Positions 1 to 4,211 of a DNA stretch of 7,678 nt are shown here, piece after piece. Made by a program: the position numbers and the translations under genes. Under the pieces are notes generated by a model, which worked only from the letters and a program-made list of their open reading frames with translations, made no database searches and was not told the DNA's origin. The first letter of the stretch is position 1. The number at the start of each line of letters is the position of its first letter. The stretch covers positions 1-7,678 of the forward strand of contig CASBQM010000761.1 in assembly GCA_949127645.1 (NCBI GenBank), read 5' to 3'. Source of the DNA: Synechococcales cyanobacterium PMM_0036. Its GTDB lineage: Bacteria; Cyanobacteriota; Cyanobacteriia; Elainellales; Elainellaceae.

Positions 1-249
1 GCGCAGCGAGTAGGGCCCGTCCTTGGGATCGCGGGCCTCCACGCTGCGCTCGATGTGGCTGGCCAGCGTCTCGCCGCGCACCCGCTGCATGGTGAAGGTG
101 GTTTGCAGCTCATCCAGCCCATCCCGAATCAGCAGCGGAACATAGACTGCCAATGCGTTGACGACAAACAAAGACAAAATCCCCAGGGCGACTTGCCGCC
201 AGTGGGGACGCATATATTCACCAAGTTTTTGCAGCCGAGCATCAGCCAT
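1..249 (-). CDS. ABC exporter (permease-ATPase), N-terminal fragment
   Basis: This partial gene of 83 codons runs off the left edge. It begins MADARLQKLGEYMRPHWRQV, followed by a hydrophobic helix at about residues 20-41 (VALGILSLFVVNALAVYVPL) and then LIRDGLDELQ. This matches the first transmembrane helix and start of the extracytoplasmic loop of cyanobacterial MsbA/MdlB-type half-transporters, which export lipids or small molecules using ATP; the substrate cannot be told. The nucleotide-binding domain is outside the window. The ATG at 249 fits the usual family N-terminus. The only good Shine-Dalgarno, AAGGAG at 273-278, lies 23 bases upstream of it, which is unusually far. The gene lies 32 bases after the stop of the DUF218 gene on the same strand, so co-transcription is likely. 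From residue 54 onward the codon usage becomes extremely GC-rich and the peptide is hydrophilic where I would expect the second membrane helix, so that portion may not be normal ABC exporter sequence. Confidence 0.75.
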   Translation of the reverse strand, partial: MADARLQKLGEYMRPHWRQVALGILSLFVVNALAVYVPLLIRDGLDELQTTFTMQRVRGETLASHIERSVEARDPKDGPYSLR

Positions 250-281
250 GTTGGGAGAAGAGGGGATGGATACTCCTTAGC

Positions 282-1373
282 TTACACACCCAGCGGATCA
301 GTCAGCCATTGTCGCAGGAAATAGTAGAGGGTTGCCAGGTATTCATCCACCACACGACTGGTGATGACCAAAGCCTCGGCACTAGGAATCAGATCGGTCA
401 GCGCCGCCAGCCGAATCCCTCCCTGACTCTGAAAGACATAAAAATCTGTGGGTCTAGGAATGCTGGCAATGTTGAGCCGAGCAAAGGTGGAAACCGCTCG
501 CCGGAGTCCTAGCGCCGGGGTAACTAGCTCGATCGTATTTCGATTTCCTGCCGTTGCGGGATCTCTCTGGATTTCTTGAAGCGATCCGTTGTCGCAGGTG
601 GCGTAAAGACGGCAATTGTCGGTAGCAGCTCCTGGACTTAAGATTTGACGAACCGCGATCGCGCTGCTGCGAGGATCGATCCCCTCCGTTTCAACTCGAA
701 TCTGAGAGCTATCGACTCCGGCTCTCTGAATCAAAAAGTTGGTAATAACGTCTGTTGAGGTGACATTGGGCTGAGCCAGAATGGGTTGCGGTCCCGCGCT
801 AACAATCACGAGCGGCGTATTGCCCCGCGATCGCTGTTCACCATAAAGCTGCCCTGCATAGAGCAAGCGAGACTGTAGCGTGACGCTCAGACCGTCAGCA
901 ACGTTACTCAACTGCGATCGCAGACGGTAAGCCGGGTTGCTAGGCGTGGTGCCATCGCCTAGAACCACGATCGCCTCCACATTGCGATCGCTAGAACGCT
1001 GGCTTAGCTCTAATGCTGGCTTCTGCTCAGTTCGCTCTGTCAGCAGATAGGCAGTCAGCGGCAAGCTAGATATCAGCAGAATCAGCAACGCTGCCATCAC
1101 CTGTGATCCATCCACTTTTTTGGTTCCGAGCCGCAAAGAAGATGAAATTAAAATCAGCACTAAACCCAGGGGTCGCAGGGGAAAAGAGATCACCCCCCAA
1201 AGTGTGCCGACGGTTTTATTGGTTGGGTCGAGAAAGGCAAGCACCATGAGCAGCACCAACACCAACCCTCCTAGCCAAGTCAGATACCGTCGCTCAATCC
1301 AGGTCAGCAAGACGAAGCGCACCAGGAAATAAATTCCAACTAGAACGAGAATTTGAGTGATCAGTTCAAACAT
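282..1373 (-). CDS. DUF218 (YdcF/SanA/ElyC-like) membrane protein
   Basis: This 363-residue protein has four predicted membrane helices in its N-terminal third (about 5-25, 30-48, 56-81, 92-112). A soluble DUF218 domain follows at about 131-315. The domain is recognised from EAIVVLGDGT (133-142), RLLYAGQLYG (169-178), PLVIVSAGP (187-195) and the late TPALGLRRAVSTFAR segment (285-299). Related proteins (SanA, ElyC) act in cell-envelope integrity and lipid-carrier or peptidoglycan metabolism, but no reaction is firmly established for the family. The usual acidic/Thr/Asn motif after the second strand is degenerate here (ETEGIDPRSSAIAV), and a segment at about 248-279 with Cys254 and Cys260 looks like a lineage-specific insertion. 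The ATG at 1373 is preceded by AGAGAGGG five bases upstream, a plausible ribosome site. The downstream ABC exporter gene starts 32 bases after this stop, suggesting an envelope-related operon. Family assignment is fairly sure; function is not. Confidence 0.8.
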   Translation of the reverse strand: MFELITQILVLVGIYFLVRFVLLTWIERRYLTWLGGLVLVLLMVLAFLDPTNKTVGTLWGVISFPLRPLGLVLILISSSLRLGTKKVDGSQVMAALLILLISSLPLTAYLLTERTEQKPALELSQRSSDRNVEAIVVLGDGTTPSNPAYRLRSQLSNVADGLSVTLQSRLLYAGQLYGEQRSRGNTPLVIVSAGPQPILAQPNVTSTDVITNFLIQRAGVDSSQIRVETEGIDPRSSAIAVRQILSPGAATDNCRLYATCDNGSLQEIQRDPATAGNRNTIELVTPALGLRRAVSTFARLNIASIPRPTDFYVFQSQGGIRLAALTDLIPSAEALVITSRVVDEYLATLYYFLRQWLTDPLGV

Positions 1374-1633
1374 TACAACCCTCTCTTACACCACCCATAT
1401 AAAACCGCCTCATTAAAGCTGCATATCTAGCGTGTTTGACTAGACTTGTATAACTGTAATCAAACTCTGCTCAAATCAATCACCTAAAAAAAAATTAATT
1501 TAAGAAATTTTGGGATCTTTAGTACTTTTATCGATCGCCTAGCCGCAGGCTATCTGGCATCATTGGAATTGACAGCCTGATGCATGATTTAACAGACTTA
1601 ATTTATCAAGATAAGCCGGACACAAAAAAGGGG
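1374..1633. other. Spacer upstream of the DUF218 gene
   Basis: This AT-rich stretch includes an A8 run near 1486-1494 and has no convincing gene. On the minus strand a weak promoter-like pair (TTGAGC, 16 bases, TATACA, around 1444-1472) could drive the DUF218 gene, but several other weak pairs exist and none stands out. The rest shows nothing I can assign. Confidence 0.4.
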
Positions 1634-1799
1634 GGCGTTGCTGAATTGAGGTATGAATTCTCAGACTGCCCCACCCTTCGGGAAGCAAGCTACACCCTAG
1701 CCCTCTTCCGAATGGAGAGGGGACAAAAGTTCTAGCTCCCTTCTCCCTAGGGAGAAGGGTTGGGGATGAGGGCAATTCATATTTGTATTCAGCAACGCC
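1634..1799. mobile_element. MITE-like element A (166 bp, non-coding)
   Basis: The ends form a 26-bp imperfect terminal inverted repeat. The left end reads GGCGTTGCTGAAT and continues to 1659. The right end, read on the minus strand from 1799, starts with the same 13 bases, and both arms then carry the similar inner block RTATGAATT. The element is flanked by AAAGGGG on both sides (1627-1633 and 1800-1806), a candidate 7-bp target duplication, although the G-runs leave the exact boundary ambiguous. The interior encodes nothing. It holds a short imperfect hairpin at about 1701-1722 and a perfect 22-bp palindrome at 1738-1759, a core shared with element B at 4003-4143. The small size, terminal repeats and absence of a transposase fit a non-autonomous element moved by a transposase elsewhere in the genome. 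Confidence 0.7.
1738..1759. repeat. Perfect 22-bp palindrome in element A
   Basis: CCCTTCTCCCT is followed directly by its reverse complement, giving an 11-bp uninterrupted inverted repeat. It is the second hairpin of the repeat core shared with element B. In RNA it would fold on either strand and might attenuate read-through; this is inference. Confidence 0.85.
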
Positions 1800-1802
1800 A
1801 AA

Positions 1803-1826
1803 GGGGGGATCTTCTGACTCACCCCC
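1803..1826 (-). terminator. Possible weak terminator after the sugar transferase gene
   Basis: Read on the minus strand, GGGGG (1822-1826) can pair with CCCCC (within 1803-1808) across a loop of about 13 bases, followed by CTTTGG. The stem is short and there is no real U-tract. It lies about 80 bases after the stop of the sugar transferase gene. Confidence 0.25.
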
Positions 1827-1907
1827 TGCATAGACATAAATTGAATTGGGTTAAGCGGCTTTAGACTTGGCGGATTTAAGACCCGTTGGCTCTAGACTGA
1901 GCAGCCA

Positions 1908-2582
1908 TCAGTAGGCACCTGCACGCTTGGTCAGCAAAGCAGCCAAAGTTCTCAAGATAATGACCAAATCATATAGAGGATTCCACAAGACTTGGTAGCG
2001 TAGATCGAGATCCACCACTTCCTCAAAATCCTGCACCGCCGATCGCCCATTCACCTGCCACTCACCCGTCAGCCCCGGCTTAACGTTGAGGCGCTTCCAG
2101 TGGCGATCGCTGTACTGCACTACTTCATCATGAGTCGGCGGACGGGTTCCTACTAGACTCATTTCTCCTATTAAAACATTCCAGAACTGAGGAAATTCGT
2201 CTAGGCTGGTTTTGCGTAGCAGACGACCCACCTGCGTCACCCTCGGATCTTGCTTGTTCTTAAAGATTAGCCCCTGCGCCTCGTTGGGAATAGAGCTTTT
2301 TAAAGCATCCGCATTCTGCACCATCGAGCGAAACTTGCGAATAACGATAGGTCGCCCCTGCAAGCCATAGCGTACCTGCCGATAGAGGATAGAACCTGGG
2401 CTGTCTAGCTTAATGGCGATCGCTACCGGAATGAAGAGAATGGCAAAAATCAGCAGTCCCAAAAGGGCACCTCCAATGTCGATCGTGCGCTTGATCAGAC
2501 AGAACGCAGAACGATGTGGCGCTTCCAGCCGAGGATAGGGAGGAAAATCGATCGCTGCTGATAAAACCGAATTACCACTCAT
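1908..2582 (-). CDS. Polyprenyl-phosphate sugar-1-phosphate transferase (WcaJ/WbaP C-terminal type)
   Basis: This 224-residue protein is a complete bacterial sugar transferase (PF02397, monotopic phosphoglycosyl transferase). It moves a sugar-1-phosphate from a nucleotide sugar to undecaprenyl phosphate at the cytoplasmic membrane face, the first step of exopolysaccharide, O-antigen or other lipid-linked glycan synthesis. Visible marks are the hydrophobic re-entrant helix at about 34-58, containing Pro52; LYRQVRYGLQGRPIVIRKFRSM at 66-87 (KFRSM at 83-87); the catalytic Asp128-Glu129 pair in TSLDEFPQFWNVLIGEMSLVGTRPP; and KPGLTGEWQVNGRS at 168-181. It lacks the four extra membrane helices and CoA-binding-like region of full-length WbaP, so it is the short form. 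The ATG at 2582 has only a weak upstream AAGG. No glycosyltransferases lie beside it in the window, so the pathway and the sugar are unknown. Confidence 0.9.
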   Translation of the reverse strand: MSGNSVLSAAIDFPPYPRLEAPHRSAFCLIKRTIDIGGALLGLLIFAILFIPVAIAIKLDSPGSILYRQVRYGLQGRPIVIRKFRSMVQNADALKSSIPNEAQGLIFKNKQDPRVTQVGRLLRKTSLDEFPQFWNVLIGEMSLVGTRPPTHDEVVQYSDRHWKRLNVKPGLTGEWQVNGRSAVQDFEEVVDLDLRYQVLWNPLYDLVIILRTLAALLTKRAGAY

Positions 2583-2611
2583 TTTGGTAGTGCCTTGGGA
2601 AAATAGCCTTG

Positions 2612-2641
2612 CTAATACTCATGTCCATCAGTCATTGCCAA
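2612..2641 (-). promoter_or_regulatory. Candidate promoter of the sugar transferase gene
   Basis: On the minus strand TTGGCA (2636-2641) and TATTAG (2612-2617) are separated by 18 bases, matching a sigma-70-type promoter at 5 of 6 and 4 of 6 positions. Transcription would start near 2605, leaving a short leader of roughly 20-25 bases before the ATG at 2582. Confidence 0.4.
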
Positions 2642-2647
2642 CTGATG
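2626..2647. promoter_or_regulatory. Inverted repeat overlapping the candidate promoter
   Basis: CATCAGT (2626-2632) and ACTGATG (2641-2647) form a perfect 7-bp inverted repeat with an 8-base centre. It covers the presumed -35 element of the sugar transferase promoter, a position suited to a dimeric repressor or activator. The binding protein is unknown and the repeat could be chance. Confidence 0.35.
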
Positions 2648-3228
2648 CCATGCAAACCTGATCGAGTCACCTTCACTGATTGCTGCGAAGTTTCAGTGTT
2701 TCTACTGGCAATACTAAGAGGATTTCTCCGAGTGCAGTCCTGTAAAAGCTGCTCTTTTGCAGAAACTTTTTATTCCTCTATGGATTTCCGATTTTTATGA
2801 ATTTCGTATGAAGTTCACTATACATATCGTCTCTAACCACACTTTTTTCGTTGATCTGCTCCAGGAATTAAGGACTCTACGGCTGACAACATGAACTTCG
2901 AGTAAAGATTAAGAACTTCGAGTAAAGATTAAATAGCCTTTTCAACCAGAAATCTTTACCCTATAAGCTGGATCGCCCTGATTTAGCCTATTCACTCAAT
3001 CACCTCAGCCAAGAAATACGTTTGTGCTTATAGATACAGATACATCTAGATTTTGAGGCTACTTACATCCAGACTAACCGCTATTAACCGCCCTGCAATC
3101 TTTCCTCAAGTCTCATCTACGATTGGGTTGATGAACAAGCGATCGCCTTCATAGCAATTTACAACCTAGTAAATTCAGCCTCCCTCTTAAGAGAGTTGTA
3201 GCGCTCTAAAGCCTACCTTAATGTTCAA
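2648..3228. other. Long spacer between divergent transcription units
   Basis: This stretch of nearly 600 bases has no convincing gene. The open frame at 2609-2800 has no ribosome site and an unconvincing cysteine-rich translation. The spacer contains a perfect 20-bp tandem duplication (2893-2932), a related inverted repeat ending at 2959, one HIP1 octamer near 3139 and the short palindrome CTCTTAAGAG at 3184-3193. The promoter for the downstream membrane-protein gene presumably lies here, but I cannot place it. Confidence 0.5.
2893..2932. repeat. Perfect 20-bp tandem duplication
   Basis: The unit GAACTTCGAGTAAAGATTAA occurs twice with no gap and no mismatch. The inner GTAAAGATT of the second copy (2922-2930) is complementary to AATCTTTAC at 2951-2959, giving a 9-bp stem over a 20-base loop, so the array may be part of a structured or regulatory region. 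Confidence 0.9.
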
Positions 3229-3256
3229 ATATTGGCAGGTCGATATTGGCAGGTCG
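3229..3256. repeat. Perfect 14-bp tandem duplication
   Basis: ATATTGGCAGGTCG occurs twice in direct succession, ending 32 bases before the start codon of the small membrane protein. Because 14 is not a multiple of three and the duplication lies upstream of a well-placed ribosome site, it belongs to the leader rather than to the coding region. Confidence 0.9.
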
Positions 3257-3288
3257 ATGTTATCTCTCAGCATTTAAGGGCACAAGCA

Positions 3289-3444
3289 ATGGTTAACTTA
3301 ATCTGGACAGGGGTGGTTGTTCTATTTGCCCTCTGGTTGCTTGGATTTGCTGTCCATATTGGAGGGAGCTTAATCCATCTGCTGCTGGTTCTAGCAGTCA
3401 TCGGGCTGGTCTATAACCTCCTTACAGGTCGTAGAGCCATCTAA
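3289..3444 (+). CDS. Small lmo0937-type (DUF5670) membrane protein
   Basis: This 51-residue protein begins MVNLIWTGVV and has two hydrophobic helices (about 3-22 and 27-43) joined by a short HIGGS turn, ending in the basic tail LLTGRRAI. Length, the WLLGF segment, the central glycine turn with LIHLLL, and the final G-R-R match the lmo0937 family of tiny inner-membrane proteins. These are widespread in bacteria, often stress-linked, and have no known biochemical role. I chose the ATG at 3289 because TTAAGGG lies eight bases upstream. The open frame extends 19 codons further to a TTG at 3232, but that extension is partly made of the 14-bp tandem duplication and has no ribosome site. A hairpin followed by a T-rich run begins 11 bases after the stop, so it is probably a single-gene transcript. 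Confidence 0.85.
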   Translation: MVNLIWTGVVVLFALWLLGFAVHIGGSLIHLLLVLAVIGLVYNLLTGRRAI

Positions 3445-3454
3445 GTCAAGAGCC

Positions 3455-3490
3455 GCGAATTGCTGACTGTCTCAATTCGCTTTGTTTTGT
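3455..3490 (+). terminator. Rho-independent-type terminator
   Basis: GCGAATTG (3455-3462) pairs perfectly with CAATTCGC (3473-3480) across a ten-base loop, followed by TTTGTTTTG. It lies just after the small membrane protein gene on the same strand. Confidence 0.65.
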
Positions 3491-3560
3491 GAAAAGCTCA
3501 GTTTTCTTTTGTCTAGAGGTTCGTTTTGCATCTTTAGGCGTAATGTAAGTAAGGGAAATT

Positions 3561-3588
3561 AAGCAGACAAAATCAAGCAGACAAAATC
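3561..3588. repeat. Perfect 14-bp tandem duplication
   Basis: AAGCAGACAAAATC occurs twice without gap or mismatch, 50 bases upstream of the start codon of the secreted-protein gene and so probably within its promoter or leader region. Confidence 0.9.
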
Positions 3589-3637
3589 AAGGTTTAATTT
3601 ATTCTCTTCAACTCAGCTACTTAAAAGGTAAATAGTT

Positions 3638-3973
3638 ATGACAACTTATGTGTTTCATTCACTCAAGGCAATCACCAAACGCCTCGTTGTGCTGCTAGTT
3701 AGTGTGGTAATGCTCCTAAGCGTTACCCAATCAGCAGTTTTAGCGGCCTCTTCTCCCACTGAAACAATGGGTATACCTGGTATTACAAAATCGATTTCTG
3801 TTGAGAATGACAGTGAGACGAGAGAGCAACGCCGTGAATGGCAAAACAAAGCTTCACAAGAGGGTAAGAAAAATGAGCCGGAAACGCTAGGTGAAAAACT
3901 GAACGTTGAAGAAGTCACTGAAGGTTTTGACCCAGAAAGGGAAGCTGAGAAGCGAGCTAAACCCACTCCCTAG
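3638..3973 (+). CDS. Small secreted protein of unknown function
   Basis: This 111-residue protein has a clear Sec signal peptide: basic residues Lys10, Lys14 and Arg15, a hydrophobic core at about 16-35 (LVVLLVSVVMLLSV) and probable cleavage after VLA-A near residues 36-37. The mature part of about 74 residues is very hydrophilic and highly charged, with runs such as ETREQRREWQNKASQEGKK and FDPEREAEKRAKPTP. It has no cysteine and is probably largely helical or disordered. I do not recognise a named family; the size and layout recall cyanobacterial low-temperature- or stress-induced exported proteins, but that is only a resemblance. AAAAGG at 3623-3628, nine bases before the ATG, supports the start. 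The upstream leader contains a 14-bp tandem duplication, and a MITE-like element begins 29 bases after the stop, where its hairpins may end the transcript. Confidence 0.75.
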   Translation: MTTYVFHSLKAITKRLVVLLVSVVMLLSVTQSAVLAASSPTETMGIPGITKSISVENDSETREQRREWQNKASQEGKKNEPETLGEKLNVEEVTEGFDPEREAEKRAKPTP

Positions 3974-4002
3974 TTGTTATTGTCGTGAGGTATTTTGCCT
4001 GG

Positions 4003-4143
4003 TTGACTGACAAAACTTATGCCGCCCTCACCCAACCTCTCTCCCAGAGAGGGAGAGAGGCTTTGAAAAGAAACCTTCTAGCTTCCCTTCTCCCCGCGTG
4101 GGAGGAAGGGTTAGGGGGTAAAGGGCAAAGATTTGTCAGTCAA
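4003..4143. mobile_element. MITE-like element B (141 bp, non-coding)
   Basis: The ends form a perfect 12-bp inverted repeat, TTGACTGACAAA at 4003-4014 and its reverse complement at 4132-4143. The element is bounded on both sides by CCTGG (3998-4002 and 4144-4148), a clean candidate 5-bp target duplication. The interior has two hairpins: a perfect 10-bp stem with a five-base loop (4036-4060) and an imperfect stem at 4085-4110. This two-hairpin core resembles that of element A at 1634-1799, although the terminal repeats are unrelated. There is no coding capacity, so mobility would need a transposase elsewhere. It sits between the secreted-protein gene and the GH57 gene, where it may act as a terminator or affect GH57 transcription; that is inference. 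Confidence 0.7.
4036..4060 (+). repeat. Strong hairpin in element B
   Basis: CCTCTCTCCC (4036-4045) pairs perfectly with GGGAGAGAGG (4051-4060) across AGAGA, followed by CTTTGAAAA. It lies 63 bases after the secreted-protein stop and could serve as a terminator despite its poor T-tract. Confidence 0.8.
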
Positions 4144-4175
4144 CCTGGGCATCAGAAAGAGGTTCGGTATAGTGT

Positions 4176-4191
4176 GGAGGTAAAGAATATG
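4176..4191 (+). promoter_or_regulatory. Strong Shine-Dalgarno plus ATG out of frame with GH57
   Basis: GGAGG at 4176-4180 is eight bases before ATG at 4189-4191, a better ribosome site than that of the GH57 gene itself. This ATG opens a 53-codon frame ending at 4350, which overlaps the first part of GH57 in another frame. It may be a translated leader, a decoy or chance. The actual GH57 start is probably ATG 4212, with GGGAG at 4199-4203. Confidence 0.35.
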
Positions 4192-4211
4192 AAGCTTCGG
4201 GAGTGCAGACT

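Noticed and set aside
55..324. 89-codon plus-strand open frame at the left edge
   Set aside because: Third-position bias and homology both point to the minus-strand ABC exporter frame.
1560..1775. 71-codon open frame on the minus strand
   Set aside because: It consists mostly of element A; its Pro/Arg/Gly-rich translation is the kind produced by cyanobacterial repeat DNA, and it has no ribosome site.
2609..2800. 63-codon open frame in the long spacer
   Set aside because: It has no Shine-Dalgarno, an unconvincing composition, and overlaps the promoter region of the divergent sugar transferase gene.
3232..3288. N-terminal extension of the small membrane protein from TTG 3232
   Set aside because: It is partly encoded by a 14-bp tandem duplication and lacks a ribosome site, whereas ATG 3289 has a good one and gives the normal family length.
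2893..3588. CRISPR-like array suggested by several short repeats
   Set aside because: The repeats differ from one another, occur as only two copies each and have no spacers between copies.
3655..3966. 103-codon open frame opposite the secreted-protein gene
   Set aside because: The plus-strand frame has a clear signal peptide and ribosome site; the antisense frame is a Ser-rich mirror of it.
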